Below, one piece after another: positions 1 through 12,714 of a stretch of 64,000 bases of DNA. Position numbers and translations under genes: made by a program. The stretch is from Cryptomeria japonica. Lineage: Eukaryota; Streptophyta; Pinopsida; Cupressales; Cupressaceae. Within the stretch, counting starts at the first letter, position 1. Every line of letters begins with the position of its first letter. A model generated the notes under the pieces. The model did no database searches. It was not told where the DNA came from and saw only the letters and a program-made list of their open reading frames with translations. The stretch lies in NCBI RefSeq assembly GCF_030272615.1, contig NC_081409.1, positions 477,620,573 through 477,684,572 of the forward strand, in the 5' to 3' direction.

Positions 1-2101
1 AACTTTGTAACTCTCATGTATGTCACTTCACCAGTTCTCCTCTCTACAGATCTTTGTTGGTTTTCTTTTCACCTTTTCTTTGCAGGAACCATATCTCCTG
101 CTGCAACCAACTCTCTATTGCACCTTTCTCTATGTTGCACCTTTGCTGGTTCAACCTCTTCTTCTTCTCTACCGGTTCTACTCTTTGTCGATTCTCTTTT
201 CTCTTTGCCACACTGTTGCTATCCACCATCAGTCTTGATAACTTGGTCAAATGTCTACCATCTGATTCCTTTTAGTTCTCAGCTTTCTTCTTTGCAATAT
301 TCTACAACTCTTCTCTGTTGGTTTAGTCACCACCGGTTTACTCATCTATCAAACACAATGGCCATCTATTGTTTGCCTCATTGTTGCCAATTAAACTCTT
401 CAACCCAATTATCTCTCACATTAAATCTCTTCTCTGATTGTTTTTATCACTTGACTAGTTCTCTCTAACATGTAGCAGCAACACTCTCTCATTCAGCAGC
501 AACAAATAATATCTTTGGTCACATACTTATAGCCATATTTTCCCGCCAAGATGTGAGTTTGAACATTGGCACAATAGGGTTTCTGCCATGCACTGAATCT
601 GCATCCACTATGATCTCTGATCATTGTGACATAATAAATCCAATCTGATAGCATCTCCTTGATTGATGTTCAACACTCAATCAATGAGAATCCCCCATCT
701 ATTTACCTTATGAAACATGTCTTCTCTCTTTAGATGTTTGTAGCATGTTTTTCGGCCTTTTGTCTGACCAATCATGTGAGTGATGTGGTTTCCTTTATCC
801 TCTTTGATTTGCAAGATCAATATTTTTTGGATCTATGTTGTTTTCTTGATCTCGAGCAGCAATCCACGACCTTTCTTCCTCAAGCTTTGGAGTCATCATA
901 AATATTGGACCAGTCGCCAACAACTTCACTGACTCACCACACTGACCTATGCATGCATGCCACTTCACCTCTACGTGGCCCCTTTATCGGCATCCACCTT
1001 TGCTAAGTCTTCTATGTTAGGCTGAATAAGATCACCGACCAGCCACTCAACCGGGTTCATCTACCTGTTCACAGACCCTATCAGTTATATCCTAACCAGT
1101 CTACCATCAACCTTGCAATTTGCTTCTCTTTCGGTGGAGCACCTAAACCGGTCAACACACTTGCTAACCTACCTTATGATCACTTTCATTAGATAGGAAC
1201 CTTCTCCATCTGCACTTTGTCAACATTACTGGTGGACATACTTACCAGTAAGCACTTTGGTGACAGCATGTCATCACTCTTCAAATGCCTCCATCTGTAT
1301 GCATCTGTGGTAACACCTTTCTTCACCACTGGACCGATTCTGCTATTAACATGTTTGTTAAAGTGACAAACATATCCTTCCTTCTCTGTATCAGTAAATC
1401 ATCATTCTCTACCTGGTTGATCCAATGTATATCTCTGATCTCATGCACCTAAGGAAACTTAGATTTCACTAGTTGATCTAGTGTGAGCCTTCAAACGATT
1501 GCCTTTAACTCTTTTATATTATCTCTGAGAACTATGATGCATTCCATTCATAATAGGAGATAAGCTCCACTTACCGGTGGAAGTGGATCTTTGTCATTTC
1601 CATCCTACAATGTACCAATGTGGCTTCCATGTTTGAGCAGCATATCTTCAATCAGGCACATGTGAATTGGTTGGGAATATTCACTGTCAGTCATCTCTTC
1701 AAATGGTGACTGCATCTTTATCCTATGGGAGTCCTATTGTTTCACATCCACATAGCATACTGGTGACCTGTACATACTTCTCCTCTGGTGTTGATGTGAT
1801 TTAGGTAACATTCCCCCTCTTCATCACAATCAACCACCCAGTACCATGCTCTTTTGTTGGATGGCAACTATGTACTGGCAACATGTCAACTAATCTGCAG
1901 TCCTTATGTCTTCAACATAAGTCAACACTAACTTGTGTACCGATGACTCCAACGTCCATTATTCTAGATGACCTTCTCTTCCTAATCAATGACCTAATAT
2001 GCTAGATGACATCAAAGATATCTCATCTAGTATGCATCAATGATAGTACTGCACATACATCTCCCATACCGGTTGACATCGATAACAACACAATGCCAAC
2101 A
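1..2101 (-). repeat. Element A left LTR (3' LTR), left end cut by the window
   Basis: Matches the right LTR of element A from its offset ~440 to the end, and ends ...TGCCAACA directly before the polypurine tract. The small open frames within it (for example 16-468 and 54-275 on plus) differ between the two LTR copies and show no protein family, so I do not call genes here. Confidence 0.85.
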
Positions 2102-2123
2102 ATCTCCCCCTTTGGCATTGAGG
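2094..2123 (-). promoter_or_regulatory. Element A polypurine tract in a short inverted repeat
   Basis: On the minus strand the CCAAAGGGGGAGAT tract sits immediately upstream of the 3' LTR. It lies between TGCCAA and TTGGCA, a perfect 6-base inverted repeat that spans the internal/LTR boundary. The tract primes plus-strand DNA synthesis. Further copies of a CAAAGGGGGAGA-like tract follow at about 2158-2172 and 2223-2238. Confidence 0.8.
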
Positions 2124-3530
2124 TCAAGACATATAGTATCCAGCATACTATGGAATCTCTTTCTCCCCCTTTGTGTAATCCATGGCTTCTCACACATGTA
2201 GTATGCGGCATACTACAGAATCTCTCTCCCCCTTTGACAACAATGGAAAAGGGCACTATTAGGGTTTCTCTCCTCCTTGTGTCTAGCGGGTACTGGCAAA
2301 ATTTTCTCTCCCCTTTTTCTCTACCGGATGCTTCTCCTCCTTTGACCATCATACATTTCATCTTCTCAAGTCATAGCACTTGAGATGGAGGGCACAACCA
2401 TTGACTGATACCAATTTCTCAGCAACCAAGTGTATATGCAAACCAGACACACATGCATATACAAGTCTGAAACCAATTGAAGGCACATGTGTCAGTGAAT
2501 ACAACATATCTATCATTTAGACTACATCATCACTCCTTTGAAATGTAGAGTCATTGTGACCCCAAAATGTTGATACCAAGTGTTGAAGCTACCATTGATC
2601 CCAATTGTATCTCTTTCGATACCAAATGCAGGTTCACTTGTGCAGGTAACTCTCCCTCTTTGCAAGCAACACTCTCAGTGATCTAGTTGTGATTTCAATT
2701 GAATAGGAATTGAAATATCTCACAACCCCAAATACTTCCAAAGACATAAACATGTCGGTACAGCCATAGACATTCTCACTCCCCCTGTGTCTATCAAGTC
2801 TAATACAAGTCAGAAAACATGGTTGTCACTCCCCCTAAGTCATGCATCTCAGGTCCTCATTGTCGGTCAGGTCCAAAACTGGAGCTTTAATCTTCACCAT
2901 ACATTGGTTGAGTTGTGCACATGTGATCATCTGATTATCTGTCAGTTCCATTATATACATCACAACATATGACATGATCTTGGATGTACATAATGACATA
3001 CAATATCATTATCATCTCATAAATCAAATTGGTTAGCCCACAAAGGATGCATGCATACATTATCAACAACCGGGCCAACATATGTCATTCAAGTCATCAT
3101 CAACACCACCTAAGACATAAACTCCTCATTCCATGATATTGGGGCTAATGCAATGATCCTAAACCTCATTGTCTTACATAACCTACAAGTACCTATTAGC
3201 ATACATATCGGTAACATCCTGCACATACCAGTTTCTTGTATCGGTCCATCATCACTACTGGAGAACCTTCTTGTAACTCATGTCTTCTTGTGTCAATTTG
3301 CATCTAATCCCAATTGTAAATTTTCCAACCATTGACACAAGCAGTAGTGATCCATCTTTCATTTGTAGGTGTGTGGACAAGGCAGCCTCTACACACACTT
3401 ATCTTCTCACTTCCTTCCTTCATATTGACAGCAACATGTTCCTCCATATGTCCTCTTCCATTGATGGGATGAATGATCTAATCAATGTGTTACTCCCCCT
3501 AAGGTCATGCATCTCCTTTAGGCCTTAGGA
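2124..3530. other. Element A internal non-coding stretch
   Basis: No domain is recognisable in either strand. The stretch contains several GGGGGAGT-type purine runs on the minus strand (near 2775, 2830 and 3490). Two of them are followed by the same AGATGCATGAC-like context, so this is probably the long 3' untranslated part of the element rather than a lost pol gene. Confidence 0.55.
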
Positions 3531-3559
3531 GATATCACTTGTGCTTTAAATGCACAATG

Positions 3560-5516
3560 TTAGTCCATGGTTGCATCTTCTTGCTTCTTCCTCCAAACCT
3601 GCTTGGTCTCATTCTTCTTCCCATTTTCAGTCTTGGGAGTAGGTGTGACCTTCTTTTTCTGATGGGTCCTTGCTCTACCGCATTCTGCATCATGACCAGA
3701 AATATTGTTGTAGAAGAAAACAACATTCATGCCACACACATGATTGGGGTACCTTTTGTGAAACCAGTTAGACCATCTTCTTCTGGTCATGCCATTGTAA
3801 CTTGCTACTGGGACCAATGGACCATTTGATCTTGTAAGAACAAAACCTCTTCTACTTTTATTCCATGTAGCTTTTTGTCTCTCATATTCTCTATCCATTT
3901 CCATGTTGAGCATAGCTGCTACACCGGTTATCATGTGACTGCAAGTTCATCCTTCTGTAGTTATGACTTTTATGACCAAATCCATTACACCTCCAAAAGA
4001 TGACATTATTATCTCTATGAAGAGTAAATTGTCTATTCCTAGACTTTATTCAGCATTCATCTACTCTATGGCCATATTCCTTCCATGCAAAATAATAACC
4101 AGAGAAAGGGGTCACATAACTTACAAATTTATTTTACCATGCATGTGGAGATTTTACCAGTTTAGTATCTCCATTTCTTCTTCTCCGAGGATGGATCTTG
4201 GATTGTCGATGCTCTATAGCTCTTCCATTCATTCTCTTCCATTCCCAAACTTGCTTTGTCTTATGGGCAATAAAATTTCCTTGTCTTCTACTGGTAGGGG
4301 GTCTTCTTTGTTGTCTTCTCATATTCTTGCTTCCGATGAAGTTGTCTTATCCCATCTTCCCTTTTCCTTTGGGATATGTATTGTTGCTCCTTCTTTCAGG
4401 ACCGGTCTTCATCCTTAGCTTCATGTCTTCACCAGTTGTGGTTAGATCAACCTTCTTCCAAGGAGAGTTTTGGATAGTGAAGGTTTGTCCCTTATTATCT
4501 CCATTTGAGGAGACAAACAGAATGTCATTGTGGGGGATATTCTTGTTGGTGGAGCATTCACCAGAACCACTTCCTAATCCTCTAGTGTCCTTGGAGTGCT
4601 TTTGCTTCTTCAACATTTTGTCCAAGGCATCACTGCTGCCATCAAACCAGATTCTCACCTTGAGCTCATCCTGACATTTCTCCAGGTCATTTCAGAGAAT
4701 CTCCATTCCTCCTTCTAGTTGTTGATACTCTTTATCCTTAACCTCTAGCTCAGACTCTAGATCTTTACACTAGCACTCCTTGGTGTCTTCTTGTTGAGTC
4801 TTTAACTCTGAGATACATTTCTCAGATTCTTCAAGGCATCTGATCAATTGGTTCTACTCCACAACTGTAGAATTCTTGAATAACTTGTATTCATTCCTCA
4901 CTCTACTAATTTCTTTGATTTAACTTACAAGTTCTCCTTAAAGATCAACTTCGGCTTGATCTTCTTCTTCACCTTCACTATCACTGCCAAACACATCTCA
5001 CCGGTAGGAGTGATTTGTATGATCATTCTCAGATGTGTGCCTCTCATCTTCTAATTGTTGAGCCATGAAAAGGTGAGTTCCTTCTTCATCATTGTTATGG
5101 CTGCTAACTGATCTACCTTTATCATCTACAGATGCATGAGATACATTTCTCATCTTGTCTTTACCAACCGGTTATGCAGTGGTAGGATCATTTCCATAGA
5201 GATTCTTCAATTTTTCCCATAGGCTTTTTGTCAATCTGCATCTATCCACCTATAAGGAGACATCATCTAATAACCCATAGAGTATAGCCTTCATTGTTAT
5301 ATCATTACACTAATTTCTTCTTTCTACATCTGAATTGGTGGGAGGACTCACTTTACTAGGGCAGCCATTAACAACCGATATTGATACATCAAACCCTAAA
5401 TAGGATAGGTAGACTTCCATCCTATAGCTCCAAACATAGAAATTTGAACCATCAAATACATGAGTAGGGATTGACAAAAAACAAACCATTGTGTTCAAAT
5501 AACAGAATCTACCCAA
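3560..5516 (-). pseudogene. gag: Element A gag-like polyprotein, broken
   Basis: Read on the minus strand. The piece 5516-5310 holds a Copia-gag N-terminal motif of the form F-D-G-S-N-F-Y-V-W-S-Y-R-M-E (the usual F.G.NY..W..RM). A charged, probably coiled-coil spacer (about 5300-4660) follows. The piece 4658-4347 contains a LDKMLKKQKHSKDTRGLG-type motif, a conserved spacer motif of plant Copia gag; Copia-3 has a similar one (LGDMLKNQK...GLG). At about 4000-3961 there is a zinc-knuckle remnant (WRCNGFGHKSHNY) missing its first and last Cys, and another at about 3735-3690 (YNNISGHDAECG) missing two Cys. Several stops and frame changes break the chain. Its role would be capsid/nucleocapsid formation. 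No pol follows. Confidence 0.7.
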
Positions 5517-5545
5517 GCTAGAGAAAGCTTATCCACAGGGAACCC

Positions 5546-5561
5546 AGGCTCTGATATTAAT
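5546..5561 (-). promoter_or_regulatory. Element A primer-binding site
   Basis: On the minus strand, directly after the 5' LTR end CAACA, the sequence reads as a TTAATATCAGAGCC variant of the plant Copia initiator-Met tRNA site (TGGTATCAGAGC). It marks the inner edge of the right LTR and fixes the element's direction. Confidence 0.75.
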
Positions 5562-7907
5562 TGTTGAAAACTAGAAGTCACTGAGAGGGGGGGTGAATCA
5601 GTGATATACAAACTTAGCCCTTTTCTAACCTATGTGTGTAAATTAGTTAACAGATCTAACATAAAGCAGACATACCAGTTAGGTGGGAGACTAATGCAAA
5701 TGCAACCACACTTGAAAGGGACATCACATAACCTTAGATGTACGAGAAAAACCCAAGATGGAAAAAACCTCGGTGAGAAGTGTTGTTGGAGACTACTACT
5801 CCAATCCAGCCTCACAATGAAAACCTTGGTTACAACATTTAGGGAACCAACCCAAGGATTGCCACTCCTGCTTTAGGGCACCAACCCAAGGAGCACCAAT
5901 GCCTGATTTTAGGGCACCAACCCCTGCACTGAGCTCCAACTCAGTGATTAAAAAATCATATTTTGAATACAAAAGTTATCTTCTTGTTACAAAAGAAATT
6001 TATAACTCTCATGTATGTCACTTCACTAGTTCTCCTCTCTACAGATCTTTGTCAATTCTCTTTTCACCTTTTCTCTATAGGAACCATATCTCTTGTTGCA
6101 ACCCACTCTCTGCTGCACCTTTCTCTCTACTGCACCTTTGTTTCTTCAGCCTCTTCTTCTTCTCTACCAGTTCTGCTCTCTGTCGGTTCTCTTTTCTCTC
6201 TGCCAAACTACTTCTATCTACCACCAATCTTGATAGCTTGGTTAGATGTCTACCATCTGATTCTTGTTGATTCTCATCTTTCCTTCTCTATAATCTTCTA
6301 CAACTCTTCTATGTTGGTTTGGTCACCACTGGTTTACTCATGTGTCAAACTCAATGGTCATCTACTGGTTACCTCATTATTGTCAGTTGAAATCTTCAAC
6401 CCAATTCTCTCTCACACTCGGTCTCTTCTCTGATTGTTTTTGAGCACTTGACTGATTTTCTCTCACATGTAGTAGCAACACTCTCTCATTCAGCAATAGC
6501 AAACAATATCTTTGGCCCACATACTTATAGCCATATTTTCCCGCCAAGACATGAGTTTGAACATTGGCACGCTAGGGTTTTCACCATGCACTGAATTTGC
6601 ATCTCATCTGATCTCTTATCATCATGAAATATCAACCAATCTGATATCATGTCCTTCATCGATGTTTAGCACTTAATCAATGAGCATCCCCCATTTGTTT
6701 ACCTTATGAAACACATCTTCTCTCTTTAGTTGTCTGTAGCATTTTTTTTGGCCTTTTGTCTGATTGATCACGTGAGTGATGCAGTTTCCTTTATCCTCTT
6801 TGATCTAAAAGATCATTCTTTTCTAGATCTTCGTTGTTTCCTTGATCTTGAGCCACAATCTACTACCTTTCTTCCTTGAGCTTTGCAGTTGTCATAAATG
6901 TTGGACCAGTCACCAACAACTTCACTGACTCACCACACTGACCTGTGCATGCATGCCACTTCACCTTCATGTGGCCCCTTTGTCGGCATCCACCTTTGCT
7001 AAGTCTTCTATGTCAGTCTGAATAAGATCACCAACCAACCACTCAACTAGGTTCATCTACCCATTCACAGACCCTATCGGTTATATCTTAACTAATCTTC
7101 CATCAACCTTGCACTTTGCTTCTCTTTCGATGGAGCACCTAAACCGGTCAACACACTTGCTAACCTACCTTATGATCACTTTCATCATATGGGAACCTTC
7201 TACATCTGCAATTTGTCGACATTACTAGTGGACATAATTACCGGTAAGCATTTTGATGACACCATGTCATCACTCTTCAACTGCCTCCATCTGTCTACAT
7301 ATGTGGTAACACCTTTCTTCACCACTGGATAGGTTCTTCTATTAACATGTTTGTCAAAGTGACAAACATATCCTTCCTTCTCTGTATGAGAAAATCATCA
7401 TTATCTACTTGGTTGATCTAGTGAATATCTCTGATCTCATGCACCTAAGGCAACTTAGAGTTTCACTAGATGATCTGGTATGAGCCTTCAAACACTTTCC
7501 TTTAACTCTTTTATCTTATCTCTAAGAACTATGATGCATTCCATGCATAATAGGAGATCAAATCCACTTACCAGTGGGAGTGGATCTTTGTCATTTGTAT
7601 CCTACAATGCACCAATGTGGCTTCCCTATTTGAGCTGCATATCTTCAATCAGGTGCATGTGAATCAGTTGGGCACATTCACTGTCATTCATCTCTTCAAA
7701 TGGTGACTGTATCTTTATTTGGTGGGAGTCATATTGTTTCACATCCACATAGCATACTAGTGGCCTGCACATACTTCTCCTCTAGTGTTGATGTGATTTA
7801 GGTAACATTCCCCCTCTTCATCACAATCAACCGCCCAGCACCGTGCTCTCTTGCTAGTTGGCAACTATGTACTACCAACATGTCACTTACTGATTTGCAG
7901 TCCTTAT
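5562..7907 (-). repeat. Element A right LTR (5' LTR), first part
   Basis: Begins TGTTGAAAACTAG directly beyond the primer site. It carries the GAGAGGGGGGGTGAATCA motif at 5583-5600 and then matches the left LTR from 6002. It is interrupted at 7907/7908 by Copia-1 and resumes at 14654. Confidence 0.88.
7903..7907. other. Copia-1 target-site duplication, left (CTTAT)
   Basis: CTTAT before the LTR start TGCTAGG is repeated at 14654-14658 after the LTR end CCAACA. The undisturbed LTR copy near 1903 has CTTAT only once. Confidence 0.95.
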
Positions 7908-9034
7908 TGCTAGGAATTGAGAAGAACAACTGAGAGGGGGGGTGAATCAGTTGTCAATAAATTTCAACCCAAAACAAATTATTCCAACTTAAAACCCAGT
8001 GTTGTTAAAACAGATTAATAGTTACAGTATTACCTGTACAACTTAATGCATGAAACAAAAAGAGAAACAATATCTAGAACACATGACACGGAGATTTTGA
8101 TGTGGAAACCCTGTAAGGGGAAAAACCATGGTGGGAAACCTTACCCACAATCAGATGATACTACTATAGATAGTAAGTGAATACAATAATGGGGTCTGCA
8201 CATGCAAAAAGGCCAACCACCTAGAGCTCAATACTCAATCAAAAAAATAGGAGTCACACTGACTACACAGTTGGATGATTAAATCCAATAATCAATTTAC
8301 TCCTTCAATTTAGCATCTTCAATGCCGGATTCAGTACTAATTTAAGCTCTGTGCATGATGACCAAACACCTTCATAACCATTAACAACCTTCCTTCAACC
8401 TTCAGATGATATCTACGTGATTCGCACAAGGATCTACTTATTTTCTCTCTTCACAATGATCTTCAATATTTGCACATACTCACACACTTCTTCCAAATAA
8501 GATCTTACAATTATTTATACAAAACCTAAGACCTAATCATTAGGTCAGCTCCCAAAAGATATTACATTTAAATCAATTACAAAATAAGTCTTGGTGTAAT
8601 ACAATATGTCGGCCTCAATACATTTACACATTATCCAATCAATAAATTATTTACAAATCGTGTCATGCTGATCTAGAACATGTTTTCCTATGTCGGTTCA
8701 TAACCTGGACCTATCTATCGGTTAAAGCAAATATGTGAACCCGGTCAGACCAATATGTAAAATGCCAAATGCAAACATCCAATCCATGTCTTCGACATAA
8801 CCAAATGATCTCCAGATGATAATAATTCATCATCAACTTCCTAATCTGTCGATGAAACATATACCAGTAATTGTGCATAAGCCAATATCCATGTCGGGAC
8901 CACAATGTGTCCGTTCATCAATAAACCAATATAACCAAAGTGCCAAATCAACAATGTAGACCTCCAGAAAGATAAGTTTGACATCAATGACAAAACCAAT
9001 GTAACACATGAGGAAGTCATCCATAATACCAACA
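7908..9034 (-). repeat. Copia-1 left LTR (3' LTR)
   Basis: 1,127 bases, TGCTAGG...ACCAACA (start changed from TGTTAGG). On minus, a TATAAATA box lies at about 8512-8519, the likely transcription start region. The GAGAGGGGGGGTGAATCA motif (sense TGATTCACCCCCCCTCTC) is at about 7932-7949. Confidence 0.93.
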
Positions 9035-9058
9035 ATCGCCCCCTTTGGCATTGATGGC
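9035..9058 (-). promoter_or_regulatory. Copia-1 polypurine tract
   Basis: The minus strand reads GCCAAAGGGGGCGAT immediately before the 3' LTR, preceded by CCATCAAT. A second tract, GTCAAAGGGGAAGAG, lies near 9205-9220 and GGGGGAGTAG near 9268-9278. Confidence 0.85.
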
Positions 9059-9353
9059 AACACTAGATAAAACATCTAAGTGCCAAAATAGAATGCCAAC
9101 AATCTCCCTTAAATAGATCAACATAAATTTTTGTACCAAAAATAGAAACAATATAACCAAAACCAAAATACATCTTCAAATTACAATGTTGTTCCATAGA
9201 CATCTCTTCCCCTTTGACATCAAATTCCAAAGCAGTTAAAAATCAAAACATAACATACAGCTAACTACTCCCCCTGAGCAGTAGCTCTCCTTCATGAAAC
9301 CAGAAAAAGGTTTTTCTATTAGTCCCTGTCAGTTTGATGCTAATCTGCATCAT

Positions 9354-10564
9354 TTAAGTCTCTTCCAGTGGGGTGATTACTCCAAGCTTCTCTCTGAGAT
9401 ATTCAAATGTTTCCTTAGGCAAAGGCTTTGTAAAAATGTTTGCAATTTGCTCTTTAGTGTTTACATAAACCAATCTCACTTCATTTGCTTCAACGTTTTC
9501 TTTCAAAAAATTATACTTAATAGAAACATGCTTTGTTTTAGAGTGAAATACCAGATTTTTGATATATCTATTGTTGTTGAGTTATCACAATAAATAATTA
9601 CCGGTTCATTGCATTTTACCTTGATATCCTTCAACATTTGCTTGATCCATAATACCAGAGTGCAATTAGTTGCTGCTACAACATATTCTACTTTTGTTGT
9701 AGATAATGATGTGCAGGTCTGCTTCTTGTTGATCCATGAAATTAATTTTCTGCCAAGAAAGAATGCTCCACCAATGGTACTCTTTTTGTCATCCACATCT
9801 ACTACCCAATTTGCATCTGTTTATGCACATAACTCAAAATTGTCATTCTTAGGATACCATAAACCAAGATTTGTTGTGCCTTGCAGGTACCGAAAAATCC
9901 TTTTTACTGCAGTTTCATGATTTTCTTTAGGATTGCTTTTAAATCTTGAAACAATACATACGACATTCATTATATTAGGTCTGGTTTGTGTCAAATATAG
10001 TAACCCTCTAATCATAGATTTGTACCTTGTCAGATTTATAAGAGTTGAATCATCCTTTGATGTCAATTTATCAGTTGTAGTCATAGGATTGCTTATCGGG
10101 TTGGAGTTTTCCATTCCAAATTTCTTCAAAAGTTCCTTCAAGTATTTTGTTTGACAAATGAATATACCTTTATCTGTTTGAGAAATCTGCAAACCTAGAA
10201 AAAAATTTATCTCTCCAATCATAGACATTTCAAATTCTTCCTGCATCTTATTAGCAAAATCTTTGCATAGCTCTTCTTCTCCTCCAAAAATAATATCATC
10301 CACAAATACTTCAATAACCAAAATATCATCATTGCTAATTTTGTAATACAAATTACTGCCAGCATTACCTTTTGTGTATCCAAACTTTAAAAGATATTTA
10401 TCCAGTCTAGCATACCAAGCTCTAGGAGCTTGCTTCAATCCATATAAAGCTTTTCTTAATCTGCAAACCATATCCTTATCATTTGTTAATGAAAATCCAT
10501 CAATCTGCTCAATGTAAACTTCTTCTACAAGATCTCCATTTAAAAATGCACATTTTACATCCAT
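9354..10564 (-). pseudogene. pol: Copia-1 reverse transcriptase and RNase H
   Basis: Uninterrupted from 10564 to 9821. It shows the Copia RT landmarks [23 protein letters not shown] and the catalytic FVDDIIFGG (about 10310-10280), then the connection to RNase H. A TAA stop at about 9822 cuts the chain just before the RNase H motif, where the expected DADW reads DANW. The RNase H part (9796-9503) keeps ISWINKKQ, a TKVEY motif and YCDNST. A frameshift near 9550-9500 moves the last part, which ends in FTKPLP and LGV at a TAA at 9354. The enzyme copies RNA to DNA in the cytoplasmic particle; this copy is inactive. Confidence 0.9.
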
Positions 10565-11523
10565 CTGATAAAACTTATAATTCTTGTGAGCTGCAAATGC
10601 AAGAAATAGTCTTCTTGCTTCAATTCTGGTTGTCGGTGCAAATGTTTCATTATAATCAATTCCTTCTTTCTCAGAATAAACTTTACAAACTAATCTTGCT
10701 TTGTTTCTGATTACTTCACCATCTTCATTAATTTTATTTCTAAATACCCATTTAGTTCCAATTACATTTTTGTCTTTAGGTCAGGGAACTAATGTCCAAG
10801 TATTATTCTTTTCAATCTGTTCTAATTCATCTTCCATTGCTTTTATCCAATGTTTATCTTTACATGCTTCAACAACTAATGTCGGTTCAACTTGAAAAAT
10901 TAAACATACCTCTTCATTTGCCAATCTTTCTCTTGTCATAACACCTTGATTTTAATTTCCAATTATCTGATTTTCTAAATGATTCAATCTTACATACCTG
11001 GGTTTATTCTGATTTCCATTCACTGGCTTCTTTTCTTCAGTCATAGTTGAGTTTTCTGATGATGTCAGTGTGCCAGTTCATTTATAATTATTTCCACTGT
11101 CAGTTCAGAACCTATAGATCTTGATTCTCCTCTAAAATGTTCATTTATCTTCACATTAGTACTCTCAATGATTTTCTACAATCTTTTATTATAAAATCTA
11201 TATGACTTGCTTCTAGTTGAATAACCAAGAAATATTCCTTCATCACTTCTAGGATCAAATTTTCCAATAGACTCATCTCTCCTAATATAGCATTTGCTTC
11301 CAAATATTCTCAAATACTTAAGAGTAGGAATATGACCGAACCATAGTTTGTAAGGGATCTTACCGGTTTCACCTTTGATGTGAACTCTGTTGAAAGTATA
11401 GACTATTGTATTTATTACTTCCCTCTAGTACATATGAGGTAGATTTGCTTCCATCATCATGGTTCTTACTGCATCTAGTATAGTTATGTTCTTCCTTTTC
11501 AAAACTCCATTCTGCTAGGGTGT
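10565..11523 (-). pseudogene. pol: Copia-1 integrase C-terminus and RT N-terminus, heavily broken
   Basis: After two close stops near 11520-11510 (in the SAP.TP.QNG stretch, normally SAPRTPQQNG) the frame carries the remains of the integrase end. The catalytic Glu motif normally written VVERKN reads VLKRKN, so the Glu is replaced by Lys. Further on are KTPYELW-like and GIFLGYS-like motifs, then the start of RT (LVCKGY, FAPVAR-like). Several stops and frame changes interrupt it. Confidence 0.75.
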
Positions 11524-12714
11524 CTAGGGTGCTGATAGTTTTCTTTTGATTCCATTCTCTTTACAGAATGCATTGAATTCCCTAGATGTGAATTCTCCTC
11601 CTTGATCATATCTCAAACATTTGATTTTCTTGCCGGTTTCATTCTCTACCATTGCCTTGTATATCTTGAATCTTCCAAAAGCTTCTAATTTCTCCCTGAG
11701 AAAAGTAACCCAACACATTCTAGAATAATCATCAATTATTAGCATAAAGTATCTATTACCTTGAGGACTCCTTGTTCTTGTTGGACCACATAAATCAATG
11801 TGAATTAAATCGAGAATATTATTGGATTTCTCATAAATGCTCTTAAATGTTGTTCTAACTTGCTTTCCCATTTGACATTCCTTACATACCGGATTATGAG
11901 GTTTCACAATCTTAGGTAAATCCTTTACTTCCTTGGTTGAACCGATCTTTACAATGCAATCAAAATTCACATGACAGAGTCTTTTATTCCATAGCCAACT
12001 TTCATTAATCTGAGAAAACAAACATGTCTTATCGCCGATATTCAAAAGAAAGATATTACCTTTAGTCTGATTACCGGTTGCAATCTCCAATCCAGTTCGG
12101 TTTATGATTTTACATTTTCCATTCTTGAATTGTAATTGAAATCCTTTTCCCACTAACTGACGAACACTCAAAAGATTATGCTTTAAACCTTCAATATAAT
12201 AAACATTGTTAGTATTGTTCTTACCATCCAATGATATAGTGCCTCTTCCTTTGATTAAACAAGCTTTGTCATCTCCAAATCTTACTAGACCTCCATGATA
12301 TTCTTGTAATGATAAGAATTTGCTTTTATCACCAGTCATATGATGCGAGCATCCACTATCAATTATCCATTCATCCTTTTCTTCAATTTTTGTTGCTAAT
12401 ACCTGCTCTACCGGTTTGACAATAGGTGTTGGTTGATCTTCTTTTATTGCAACAAATGTCCATCCACTATCTGTTGGATCTTCATCAGAGTCATCTGTAA
12501 CACCTTCATTTGCATAGTAACATGACTTATCTCTGTTTTTCTTAAATTTGTATCTCTGATAATGAGGGTTAGGCTTATATGTTCTCTTTGCCTCATCTCT
12601 TAGTCTTGAATGTCTATCAGGACACCTAGATGCTATATGACCAGATTTATTGCAATTAAAACATTTGAAAGGTGCTTTACCTTCATACTTACTTCCTCCT
12701 AGACCTTTAGGCAT
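11524..12714 (-). pseudogene. pol: Copia-1 zinc knuckle, protease and integrase core
   Basis: A 396-codon open stretch. Near its start is the zinc knuckle CFNCNKSGHIASRC (CX2CX4HX4C). The aspartic protease active site is [10 protein letters not shown] (about residues 118-127). The pre-integrase H/C zinc region ends CKECQMGK. The integrase core has the first catalytic Asp in HIDLCGP and the second in RYDQGGEF, both intact. The stretch ends at a TAG directly after LSAP. Unlike Copia-2 and Copia-5, the second integrase Asp is kept here. It is part of the single gag-pol polyprotein normal for plant Copia. Confidence 0.92.

Noticed and set aside
16-468. Plus-strand ORF of 150 codons, Ser/Leu/Phe-rich
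   Set aside because: It lies within the element A LTR, antisense to the element. The second LTR copy (5963-6433) has a different, shifted frame. Composition reflects CT-rich sequence, not a membrane protein.
2006-2383. Overlapping ORFs on both strands near the element A polypurine tracts
   Set aside because: They cross the LTR/internal border and arise from the repeated CTCCCCCTTTG words.
3539-4674. Plus-strand ORFs at 3539-3829, 3963-4418 and 4198-4674
   Set aside because: They are antisense to the gag of element A and show no family; the minus strand has zinc-knuckle and gag spacer motifs.
1-7907. Direct repeat of ~1.9 kb as a tandem or segmental duplication
   Set aside because: Primer site, polypurine tract and gag between the copies show that they are the two LTRs of one element.
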